A program made the position numbers and the translations under genes. This document shows, piece by piece, positions 47,393-54,444 of a stretch of DNA of 64,000 bases. How positions within the stretch are numbered: position 1 is the first letter of the stretch; every line of letters begins with the position of its first letter. The notes below the pieces were generated by a model that saw only the letters and a list, made by a program, of their open reading frames with translations, did not search any database and was not told the origin of the DNA. Source of the stretch: an uncultured Campylobacter sp. (GTDB lineage Bacteria; Campylobacterota; Campylobacteria; Campylobacterales; Campylobacteraceae); NCBI RefSeq assembly GCF_944323605.1, contig NZ_CALUTC010000004.1, forward strand, positions 62,001 to 126,000, in the 5' to 3' direction.

Positions 47393-48073
47393 TTGAAAAG
47401 AGCATTATGTATTATGAGTGGTGGTATGGATAGCACTCTTTGTGCTTATCTGGCTAAAAAAGAGGGTTATAAAATAATCGCACTTCATTTTGACTACTCG
47501 CAAAGGACTGAAAAAAAAGAAAAAGAGTGTTTTGATAAAATTTGTGAGCTTTTAGCTGTTGAAAAGTCTTATTCTTTAAATACAAAATTTATAGAACAAA
47601 TAGGTGCAAATTCACTTACTGATAAGAGTCTTAATATACCAAAAAATGAACTTAATAAAAACGAGACTCCAAATACTTATGTTCCTTTTAGAAATGGTAT
47701 TTTTTTAAGTATAGCAGCTGCTTTGGCTGAGGTTGAAAAATGCGAGGCTATATTTATAGGAGTTTTAGAAGAGGATAATAGCGGTTATGCTGATTGTTCT
47801 AAGCTTTTTATAGAAAAGGCACAAAATTTTATAAATGAGGGTAGGGCAAGTAGTATAAAAACCGTCATTAAAACACCTCTTATCAATCTTAAAAAAGAAG
47901 ATGTTGTGGCTTTAGCTTACAAGGAAAATGTGCCATTAAAATATACGTATTCTTGCTATGAAAGAGAAGATATGGCTTGCGGAGAATGCGATAGTTGCTT
48001 ACTTAGATTAAAAGGCTTTAAAAAGGCTGGATTAAAAGATGAAATTCGATACGCTTTTACTCCTAAATTATAA
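47393..48073 (+). CDS. queC: 7-cyano-7-deazaguanine synthase
   Basis: A 226-residue PP-loop protein with [10 protein letters not shown] near residue 8 and a C-terminal zinc site C-x7-C-x2-C-x2-C ([15 protein letters not shown]). It converts CDG to preQ0 in queuosine tRNA modification. The start is TTG at 47393, supported by GGGAG at 47381-47385. It has no queuosine partner in this window. Confidence 0.94.
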   Translation: MKRALCIMSGGMDSTLCAYLAKKEGYKIIALHFDYSQRTEKKEKECFDKICELLAVEKSYSLNTKFIEQIGANSLTDKSLNIPKNELNKNETPNTYVPFRNGIFLSIAAALAEVEKCEAIFIGVLEEDNSGYADCSKLFIEKAQNFINEGRASSIKTVIKTPLINLKKEDVVALAYKENVPLKYTYSCYEREDMACGECDSCLLRLKGFKKAGLKDEIRYAFTPKL

Positions 48074-48104
48074 TTTGTTTATAAAAAGCTATTAAAATTA
48101 ACTC

Positions 48105-48196
48105 ATAAATGACGGGAGCTTGTGTAACAGGCTGAGAGTAAGCTAAAAGCTTAGACCGAACCGGACCTAGATAATGCTAGCGGCGGGAGAATTTAT
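48105..48196 (+). ncRNA. TPP riboswitch (THI element)
   Basis: The conserved blocks are all present in order: GGGAGCTTGTG, GGCTGAGAG, GACCGAACCGGACC, CTAGATAATGCTAGCG and CGGGAGA. P1 is formed by ATAAAT (48105-48110) and ATTTAT (48191-48196). It lies upstream of thiC and binds thiamine pyrophosphate to repress it. Confidence 0.95.
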
Positions 48197-48220
48197 CTAC
48201 TTTTACATACTTTTATACCC

Positions 48221-48258
48221 TTCATTTATCCAAATTTTCTTAAAAGGATAAAGATGAA
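48221..48258 (+). promoter_or_regulatory. Start-site sequestering hairpin of thiC
   Basis: TTCAT-TTATCC (48221-48231) pairs with GGATAA (48246-48251) and, after a 2-base bulge, ATGAA (48254-48258). This hides the GGAT ribosome site and the ATG, as expected for a translational expression platform of the TPP riboswitch. Confidence 0.65.
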
Positions 48259-49549
48259 AACTCAAATGCTATACGCAAGAGAAGGTATTTTCACTAAAGA
48301 AATGCAAATAGTTGCCAAAAAAGAGGGCCTAAGTGAGGATTTTTTGCTTGAGAATTTAGCAAGTGGCAAGATAATAATCCCTGCAAACATAAATCACACA
48401 AGTTTAGACCCAAACGGCATAGGCTTTGGTTTAAGGACTAAGGTAAATGTAAATTTAGGCGTTTCAAATGACTGCGTGGATTACAGCGAGGAAATGCAAA
48501 AGGTGGATTTAGCGCACAAATTCAATATAGAAGCCATAATGGATTTAAGTAATTACGGCAAAACTTCAGCCTTTAGAGATGAGCTTATAAAAAAATCAAA
48601 AGCTATGATAGGAACTGTGCCTGTGTATGATGCTGTGGGCTTTTTGGAAAAAGATTTAAAGCAAATTTCAGCTAAGGATTTTTTAGATGTGGTTTATCAT
48701 CACGCAAAGAGTGGGGTTGATTTTATGACTATACACGCTGGGATAAATTCTCGTGCTTCTAGGGTTTTTAAAGAAGGCAAAAAAAGGCTTACTAATATAG
48801 TTTCAAGAGGAGGATCTGTGCTTTATGCGTGGATGGCTATGAAAGATGCTGAAAATCCATTTTTTGAATACTACGATGATTTGCTTGAAATTTGTTTAAA
48901 ATACGATGTAACACTTTCTTTAGGAGACGCCTTAAGACCGGGCAGCATTTATGATGCAAGCGATGCGGCACAAATAGCAGAATTAATAGAGCTTTCACTA
49001 TTAACCAAAAGAGCTTGGAATGCTGGAGTTCAGGTTATGATAGAAGGTCCTGGGCATATGATAATTGATGAGATAGAGCCAAATATGAAACTTGAGAAAA
49101 AAATTTGTGATGGGGCTCCTTTTTATGTGTTAGGACCGTTAGTTACAGATATAGCAGCTGGTTATGATCATATAAGCTCGGCTATAGGTGGAGCTGTAGC
49201 TGCTGCAGCTGGTGCGGATATACTTTGCTATGTTACACCGGCTGAGCATTTGAGATTGCCAAATTTAAATGATGTAAGAGACGGTATAGTTGCTACAAAA
49301 ATAGCAGCACATTCAGGTGATTTAGCAAAGCTTCCAAAAGAAAGAAAAATAGATAATGAGATGAGTAAGGCTAGACAAGACATTGATTGGGAGAAGATGT
49401 TTAGCTTAGCCATTGATGGAGAAAAGGCTAAAAAAATGTTTAATGAAAGACGACCAGAGGAATTAAATTCTTGCTCTATGTGTGGAAAAATGTGTGCTAT
49501 GAATACTATGAATCAGGTTTTAAAAGGGGAAAGTGTTAATCTTAGATAG
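48254..49549 (+). CDS. thiC: Phosphomethylpyrimidine synthase ThiC
   Basis: A 431-residue radical-SAM enzyme of the short ThiC type, with VPANINHT-like [57 protein letters not shown] and the Fe-S motif CSMCGKMC (C-x2-C-x3-C). It makes HMP-phosphate, the pyrimidine of thiamine, from aminoimidazole ribotide. Control by the upstream TPP riboswitch confirms the role. It is separated from the next, opposing gene by a strong hairpin. Confidence 0.97.
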   Translation: MKTQMLYAREGIFTKEMQIVAKKEGLSEDFLLENLASGKIIIPANINHTSLDPNGIGFGLRTKVNVNLGVSNDCVDYSEEMQKVDLAHKFNIEAIMDLSNYGKTSAFRDELIKKSKAMIGTVPVYDAVGFLEKDLKQISAKDFLDVVYHHAKSGVDFMTIHAGINSRASRVFKEGKKRLTNIVSRGGSVLYAWMAMKDAENPFFEYYDDLLEICLKYDVTLSLGDALRPGSIYDASDAAQIAELIELSLLTKRAWNAGVQVMIEGPGHMIIDEIEPNMKLEKKICDGAPFYVLGPLVTDIAAGYDHISSAIGGAVAAAAGADILCYVTPAEHLRLPNLNDVRDGIVATKIAAHSGDLAKLPKERKIDNEMSKARQDIDWEKMFSLAIDGEKAKKMFNERRPEELNSCSMCGKMCAMNTMNQVLKGESVNLR

Positions 49550-49565
49550 TTTAAGAAAATTTTAT

Positions 49566-49598
49566 ATCTTGTCAAATGCAAAATGTATTTGACAAGAT
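49566..49598. terminator. Bidirectional hairpin between thiC and the methyltransferase remnant
   Basis: ATCTTGTCAAAT (49566-49577) and ATTTGACAAGAT (49587-49598) form a perfect 12-bp stem with a 9-base loop. No long T run on the plus strand; on the minus strand ATATAAAATTTTC follows. Convergent position fits shared termination. Confidence 0.6.
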
Positions 49599-49618
49599 TA
49601 AAGAATGCTATATTTTGT

Positions 49619-50087
49619 TTATTTTTGACCTATAAATATATAATGCTGACAGCTTCCCTCGTAATCATCTAAATAAAAAGGATCATAAGAGCCTATATGT
49701 AAAGTTTTAAATGGAGCAAAAATGGTTTTTAAATCTTCTTTTTCTTTGATAAATCTTATATAGCTTGTTTCGTTTAATCTAGCACTTAGACCGACTTCAT
49801 ATAAACCACTTTCTGCGTCATATTTTTTGGTATGTTTGAAATAATAATTATTTTCACTCATCATAGTAGCAAAAAATACACAACCGTCATTTGCTAGATC
49901 ATAAAATTCTAAGACAGTATCTTTAAAGCTTTTTAAAGGTAAGTAATATAAGCTTTGATTTGCAATGATTAAATCAAAATTTAACAAAAAATTTGTCTTT
50001 AAAGCTAGAATTTGCTTTTATACAAGTGTAACCCCCCCCCCCTGTTGCTTTTTCGTATTTTTCTTTGTATGTTTTTGTTGAATTCAT
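49619..50087 (-). pseudogene. SAM-dependent methyltransferase remnant with poly-G tract
   Basis: An N-terminal fragment (ATG at 50087, after AAGGAT; MNSTKTYKEKYEKATGGGG) reads through G11 and stops at 49974 after 37 residues. The C-terminal fragment (49987-49619, from a TTG) has FDLIIANQSLYYLP, FYDLANDGCVFFATMM and a final QHYIFIGQK, the second half of a class I methyltransferase. The SAM motif I region that should lie between them is missing, and G10 and G12 also lead to early stops. So this is a deletion remnant rather than a switched-off gene. It begins 10 bases after the pseA homologue. Confidence 0.75.
50032..50042 (-). repeat. Poly-G tract (G11) in the methyltransferase remnant
   Basis: Eleven C on the plus strand, close to the translation start, encoding four glycines. 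Position and length are typical of Campylobacter contingency tracts. Confidence 0.9.
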
Positions 50088-50097
50088 CTTTTTATCC

Positions 50098-51248
50098 TTA
50101 TTTTATTGGGGTTTTTAGTTTATATTCTCCAAAACTGTTTTTGTAAAAAATATCTTTATTATAATGCTTTTCTACTATAGCCCAAAATTTAGATTTTGAA
50201 ATATTTAAAAAGTCGCAAAAATCCTCAACACATCTTTCATCTAGTTTCGCATCTCTTTTATTTACAAGCTTTATAGCCTCATCTCTACTTATAAGTTTGT
50301 ATCTAACAAATCTAGACGCATAATCACTAGCCATAGCATGTCCAAATTTAGGGTATTTCATCCAAGAATGCACTATATAAGCTATGCTGTCTATTTGGTC
50401 AAAATTTTCTACACAGTGTTTTCGCTCCCATTCAGAACTCAAATCAGTAAAACCTCTACTTTTAGCAAATATATAGTTTGAGTATGAATTCCATTTTACA
50501 AAATAGCTTAGATATATAGGTTCAAGCTTGTTTATATCGTCTTTTTTGGGATCAAAAAATAGCTGCAAATCTTTTTCCTCTATCTCATCATCTAAAAATT
50601 CATCTAAATTTAAATCACTTGCAACACCGTTTAAAAATATATTTTTAGCACAAAAATTTTCTTCATCATCGTATCCACCATATTCGTAACTAACATTTTC
50701 CCCATAAACAAGCAATGGAGTGTTAAATTTCAAAGCCATAGCAAAGGGATAAGAGTATATTAGTCTATCTATAAACCAAGTTGGCTTTGCGTATTTTTCA
50801 AAACTTTTCAGCATTACAGCTTTTTGTGTTTTTATATCAGGTTTTAAGCTTATTATATGACACTTAAATTCATTTGATAGATTTTTTAAATTCTTTTTAC
50901 CAGCTTCTGTCATTGTGAAATTATCCTCAACTGTAAAAAGTATGGGATTCATATTTAGTTTTTCTTTTATTATATGCACTTGAAAATGACTATCTTTTCC
51001 ACCACTTACAGCTATTGCACAGTCATAGTCAAATTTTCCATTTCTATGGCGGTGTTTTTCACATATTTCTTCTAACTGTTTAAAACGGGATTCGTAGTCT
51101 ATATTTTCTTTTTTTGCGTGGTTTATGCAAGCAGAACAGATAAAATTACCATTTTTATCTTTTTTAAATTTAATTCCTGGTCGAGTATTTGGCATTACAC
51201 AGTTACTACAATATGCAATCCCCCCCCCCCCGTTGCTATTTTTTCCAT
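50098..51248 (-). CDS. pseA: PseA-like N-acetyl sugar amidotransferase, phase-variable and OFF
   Basis: The long frame (51195-50098) has the PP-loop AVSGGKDSHFQ and the family-typical CIAVSGG/LFTVEDN/YGENVSYEYGG pattern of PseA/WbpG amidotransferases, which make the acetamidino form of pseudaminic acid for flagellin or surface glycans. Upstream the same frame encodes IAYCSNCVMPNTRPG, the zinc-type cysteine start of the family, preceded by G12 and ATG at 51248 with AAGGAT before it. From that ATG, G12 leads to a stop 12 codons later; G10 or G13 would join the frames. No good ribosome site supports the internal ATG at 51195, so the protein is probably not made in this state. Confidence 0.8.
51220..51231 (-). 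repeat. Poly-G tract (G12) at the 5' end of pseA
   Basis: Twelve C on the plus strand, 18 bases inside the coding region. The count puts the downstream PseA frame out of register with the ATG. Confidence 0.9.
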
Positions 51249-51361
51249 ATTTATCCTTTATTTTAAGTTTTATTTATCTAGTTAAATTGACTAAAATTAT
51301 AAGAAATTAAAATAAAATAAAGCTTTAAAAGGTTAAAATTAAATACTTCTGGTTTTTTCTT

Positions 51362-51419
51362 TTTAAGCACCTAAGTAGGGATACGCAAGCCGAACTGTGC
51401 TTTAAAGGTCTAAATTTAG
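51362..51419 (+). other. Structured leader upstream of atpE
   Basis: AAGCAC (51365-51370) pairs with GTGCTT (51397-51402), enclosing AAGTAGGGATACGCAAGCCGAACT-like sequence, and a palindrome CTAAATTTAG follows at 51410-51419. CCTAA (51370-51374) could alternatively pair with TTAGG (51416-51420). It may be a 5' UTR element or small RNA. It matches no riboswitch I know. Confidence 0.4.
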
Positions 51420-51441
51420 GAGATTTTTCAAAGGAGATTAT

Positions 51442-51771
51442 ATGAAAAAAGTTTTGCTTTTGACATTCGCTTTAGCTACAGTTGCTTTAGCAAACACTGG
51501 TGCAGATACTACTGCTGTTATGAACGGTTGGATAAAGGCTTTTTCTGTTTTAGCCGCTGGTTTAGGTCTTGGTGTAGCAGCACTTGGAGGTGCTATAGGT
51601 ATGGGTAATACAGCAGCAGCTACTATAGCTGGAACAGCTAGAAATCCTGGTTTAGGCGGCAAGCTTATGACTACAATGTTTATCGCTCTAGCGATGATAG
51701 AAGCTCAAGTTATATATGCTCTAGTTATTGCTCTTATAGTGCTTTATTCAAATCCATTTGGACCACTTTAA
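51442..51771 (+). CDS. atpE: ATP synthase F0 subunit c
   Basis: A 109-residue protein with an N-terminal signal-like helix (residues 1-18) and the two-helix hairpin of subunit c: GLGLGVAALGGAIGMGNTAAATIAGTARNP, then MFIALAMIEAQVIYALVIALIVLY with the ion-binding Glu in MIEAQ. It forms the c-ring. The gene stands alone, away from other atp genes, as in C. jejuni. AAAGGAG precedes the ATG. Confidence 0.95.
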   Translation: MKKVLLLTFALATVALANTGADTTAVMNGWIKAFSVLAAGLGLGVAALGGAIGMGNTAAATIAGTARNPGLGGKLMTTMFIALAMIEAQVIYALVIALIVLYSNPFGPL

Positions 51772-51776
51772 TCTTA

Positions 51777-51798
51777 AAAAGCCTCATTTGAGGCTTTT
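51777..51798 (+). terminator. Terminator of atpE
   Basis: AAAAGCCTC and GAGGCTTTT form a 9-bp stem with loop ATTT. The tRNA-Leu gene starts one base later. Confidence 0.65.
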
Positions 51799-51884
51799 GC
51801 GGTTATGGTGGAATTGGTAGACACGCTATCTTGAGGGGGTAGTGCGCATCGCGTGTGCGAGTTCAAATCTCGCTAACCGCACCA
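51799..51884 (+). tRNA. tRNA-Leu (GAG)
   Basis: 86 bases including encoded CCA. Acceptor arms GCGGTTA/TAACCGC, anticodon stem CTATC/GGTAG with loop TTGAGGG giving anticodon GAG, a long variable arm typical of leucine tRNAs, and T-loop GTTCAAATC. Confidence 0.95.
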
Positions 51885-51887
51885 TAC

Positions 51888-51893
51888 TATAAT
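51888..51893 (+). promoter_or_regulatory. -10 box of the HIT gene
   Basis: TATAAT 20 bases upstream of the HIT protein ATG, directly after the tRNA-Leu gene. Confidence 0.4.
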
Positions 51894-51912
51894 ATTTCTT
51901 AGGATTTTATTT

Positions 51913-52230
51913 ATGAGAGAAAAAACCGTTTTTGAGATGATAGTAGAAGGCAAGATCCCTTGCACTAAAGTTTTAGAAAGTGAGGATTTTTTAGCTTTTA
52001 ATGATATAAATCCAAAAGCTAAAATTCATATACTTATAATACCTAAAAAACATTTTAAGGATTTTCAAGAATTTGAACCTGAATTAATGGCTAAGATGAC
52101 TAGCTTTATTCAAGAAGTAGCTGTTTTAAGCGGAGCTGATAAGCAAGGCTATAAATTATTAACTCGTTGTGGTGCAGCTGCTGGACAAGAAGTTTTTCAT
52201 TTGCATTTTCATTTAATGTCTGGATTTTAG
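51913..52230 (+). CDS. HIT-family nucleotide-binding protein (HINT type)
   Basis: A 105-residue protein with the HINT start (FEMIVEGKIPCTKVLESEDFLAFNDINPKAKIHILIIPKKH) and the catalytic histidine triad HLHFHLM near the C-terminus. HINT proteins hydrolyse AMP-lysine-type phosphoramidates. Complete and family-length. AGGA precedes the ATG. Confidence 0.93.
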   Translation: MREKTVFEMIVEGKIPCTKVLESEDFLAFNDINPKAKIHILIIPKKHFKDFQEFEPELMAKMTSFIQEVAVLSGADKQGYKLLTRCGAAAGQEVFHLHFHLMSGF

Positions 52231-52269
52231 TCGCTAATATATTAAGCCTAATTTTCTTTTATGTATTCC

Positions 52270-52301
52270 TTGACAAAAATATCATATTTAGATAGTATTA
52301 T
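52270..52301 (+). promoter_or_regulatory. Promoter of the tRNA Val-Asp-Lys cluster
   Basis: TTGACA (52270-52275) and either TAGTAT (52293-52298, 17-base spacer) or TATTAT (52296-52301) lie 35-40 bases before tRNA-Val. Confidence 0.45.
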
Positions 52302-52335
52302 TGCTTTGATTTATAGTTTAGTAAGTTGATTATTT

Positions 52336-52411
52336 GGTCGCTTAGCTCAGTTGGTAGAGCGCCACCCTTACAAGGTGGATGTCATAAGTTCGAGTCTTAT
52401 AGCGACCACCA
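52336..52411 (+). tRNA. tRNA-Val (TAC)
   Basis: 76 bases with encoded CCA. Acceptor arms GGTCGCT/AGCGACC, anticodon stem CCACC/GGTGG with loop CTTACAA, anticodon TAC, T-loop GTTCGAGTC. Confidence 0.97.
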
Positions 52412-52423
52412 TTTCTTTACGGT

Positions 52424-52500
52424 GCAGCGGTAGTTCAGCTGGTTAGAATGCCGCCCTGTCACGGCGGAGGTCGCGGGTTCGAGCCCCGTCCGCTGCGCCA
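52424..52500 (+). tRNA. tRNA-Asp (GTC)
   Basis: 77 bases with encoded CCA. Acceptor arms GCAGCGG/CCGCTGC, anticodon stem CCGCC/GGCGG with loop CTGTCAC, anticodon GTC, T-loop GTTCGAGCC. It is markedly GC-rich against the background, as expected for a tRNA. Confidence 0.97.
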
Positions 52501-52504
52501 CTTT

Positions 52505-52580
52505 GTCTCCTTAGCTCAGCCGGTAGAGCATCTCCCTTTTAAGGAGGGGGCCGTTGGTTCGAATCCAACAGGGGACACCA
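52505..52580 (+). tRNA. tRNA-Lys (TTT)
   Basis: 76 bases with encoded CCA. Acceptor arms GTCTCCT/AGGGGAC, anticodon stem TCTCC/GGAGG with loop CTTTTAA, anticodon TTT, T-loop GTTCGAATC. Confidence 0.97.
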
Positions 52581-52582
52581 TT

Positions 52583-53755
52583 TTATTTATAGTTTTTTAC
52601 AAAATTATCTATTCTTTTTAAGCCACTTATTATATTTTCTAAATTTGTTGCGTATGAAAATCTAACAAAACCGTCCATTCCAAAGCCAACTCCTGGCACT
52701 AAAGCAACTTTTTCTTTATCCAAAAGCTCTTTGCAAAAACGCATAGAATCTTTTTGAATTTCTTGTATATTTATAAAAAGGTAAAATGCTCCTTGTGGAA
52801 TAGTCCCTAGTTTTAAACCTTTTATAGATGATATTATTTCACAAGCTTTGTTTCGTCTTTTTTCAAATTCAAGCCTCATAAATTCTATATCTTTATCAGC
52901 CTTACCAAGTAGTGCCGGTATAGTAGCATACTGTGTGATAGAGCAGATATTTGATGTGCTTTGTCCTTGAAGTTTTACAACAGCTTTGTTTAATTCTTTG
53001 TTTTTACTAGCCATATATCCAAAACGCCAACCGGGCATAGCCGCACATTTGCTAAGCCCATTTATAGTAACGGTTCTTTTAAAAGCATCTTCACTTAAGC
53101 TTGCAAAGGAATAAAATTCTACATTATCATATCTAAGCTTTTCATACATTTCATCACTTAAAACTATGATCTTTGTTCCTTCAAGGACCTTTGCTAACTC
53201 TCTTAATTCCTCTTTTGAGTATATCGATCCACAAGGATTTGATGGAGAATTTATTATGAAAAGTTTGGTTTTATCATTTATGGTACTTTTTAATTGTTTA
53301 GCATCTATCTTAAAACCATTTTCTTCTTTACCTTCTATAAATACAGGTTTTGCTCCGGCAAATTTAACCATTTCTGGGTAACTTACCCAATAAGGACTAG
53401 GTATGATAACTTCATCTCCTTCTTCTACGAGAGACTGTATGCATTCAAATAATGATTGTTTTGCACCAACATTTGTAATTATTTCATCTAGTTCGTAAGC
53501 TAAAGCGTTGTCTTTTTTTAGCTTCATTTGTATGGCTTGTAAAACCTCTTTTGTTCCAGCTACATTTGTATAAGCACCACAACCCTTTTGTATGGCATCT
53601 ATAGCCGCTTGTTTTACTATTTTTGGTGTATCAAAGTCAGGTTCTCCAGCAGAAAAACTAAGCACATCTTCTCCGCTCTCTTTTAGTTTTTTTGCTTGAG
53701 CTGTTATAGCCATAGTTAGCGATTCTCCTAGTATCTGCGATCTCTTGCTTAGCAT
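52583..53755 (-). CDS. aspB: Aspartate aminotransferase
   Basis: A 390-residue class I PLP aminotransferase: FSAGEPDFDTPKIV, NVGAKQSLFE, INSPSNPCGSIYS, SDEMYEKL and the PLP lysine in INGLSKCAAMPGWRFGY. It interconverts aspartate and oxaloacetate. It ends 2 bases from tRNA-Lys on the opposite strand. With cysE and speA it keeps the C. jejuni order. Confidence 0.95.
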   Translation of the reverse strand: MLSKRSQILGESLTMAITAQAKKLKESGEDVLSFSAGEPDFDTPKIVKQAAIDAIQKGCGAYTNVAGTKEVLQAIQMKLKKDNALAYELDEIITNVGAKQSLFECIQSLVEEGDEVIIPSPYWVSYPEMVKFAGAKPVFIEGKEENGFKIDAKQLKSTINDKTKLFIINSPSNPCGSIYSKEELRELAKVLEGTKIIVLSDEMYEKLRYDNVEFYSFASLSEDAFKRTVTINGLSKCAAMPGWRFGYMASKNKELNKAVVKLQGQSTSNICSITQYATIPALLGKADKDIEFMRLEFEKRRNKACEIISSIKGLKLGTIPQGAFYLFINIQEIQKDSMRFCKELLDKEKVALVPGVGFGMDGFVRFSYATNLENIISGLKRIDNFVKNYK

Positions 53756-53822
53756 TATTTTTTACCTTTTTAAAAATTTGTTAGATTATATCTAAAATAT
53801 TATGTAAGTTAGCAATTTTAAG

Positions 53823-54443
53823 TCAATTTTTAATGAGACTTTTTAGTTTTTCTATTTCTTTTTCTAGTTTTTCAAGTTTATCCTCGCAGCATTCATCTAT
53901 AGCCCTGCTTTTTTCTTTTCTTTTATGTTCTACTATGTAAGCTGGAATGCCTACTGCTGTTAAATTTGCCCCTATATCTTTGACTACAACTGCATTTGAG
54001 CCAATTTTAGCATTTTCTCCTATGGTTATATTGCCAAGCACCTTAGCTCCACTTCCTATTATAGCTCCTTTTTTTATAGTAGGATGCCTTTTTATATCTT
54101 TTTCAAGGCTTGTTCCTCCAAGTGTAACTCCTTGATATATCAAAACATCATCTTCTATAATGGCAGTTTGTCCTATAACTATACCGTTTGCGTGATCTAG
54201 AAAAACTCTTCTGCCTATTGTGGCTTCTGGGTGCAAATCAACTCCGGTTAAAAATTGAGAAATTCCACTTATAATCCTTGCTATTCTTTTAAAATTTTTT
54301 TTGTAAAAAAAGTGTGCAAATCGGTAATTTACTATAGCCCAAACACCCGGATAATTGAAAAAAAGTTCTATGTAAGAGTTAAATGCAGGATCTTGCATTT
54401 TTGGTTGCAAAAAATCCTCTTTTATAATGGCAAAAAAGCTCAT
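53823..54443 (-). CDS. cysE: Serine O-acetyltransferase
   Basis: A 206-residue left-handed beta-helix acetyltransferase: VDLHPEATIGRRVFLDHANGIVIGQTAIIEDDVLIYQGVTLGGTSLEKDIKRHPTI-type hexapeptide repeats and a short coiled C-terminal tail. It makes O-acetylserine for cysteine synthesis. ATG at 54443 is chosen (MSFFAIIKEDF) because AGGAG lies 7 bases upstream at the end of speA; the frame itself extends to 54479. Confidence 0.94.
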   Translation of the reverse strand: MSFFAIIKEDFLQPKMQDPAFNSYIELFFNYPGVWAIVNYRFAHFFYKKNFKRIARIISGISQFLTGVDLHPEATIGRRVFLDHANGIVIGQTAIIEDDVLIYQGVTLGGTSLEKDIKRHPTIKKGAIIGSGAKVLGNITIGENAKIGSNAVVVKDIGANLTAVGIPAYIVEHKRKEKSRAIDECCEDKLEKLEKEIEKLKSLIKN

Positions 54444-54444
54444 T

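Noticed and set aside
50098-51195. Translation of pseA from the internal ATG at 51195
   Set aside because: No ribosome site precedes it and the family-typical YCSNC motif lies upstream in the same frame, so the gene must begin before the G tract.
51362-51403. Possible c-di-GMP (GEMM) riboswitch upstream of atpE
   Set aside because: GGGATACGCAAGCC resembles one GEMM block, but the other conserved block and the tetraloop-receptor hairpin are missing.
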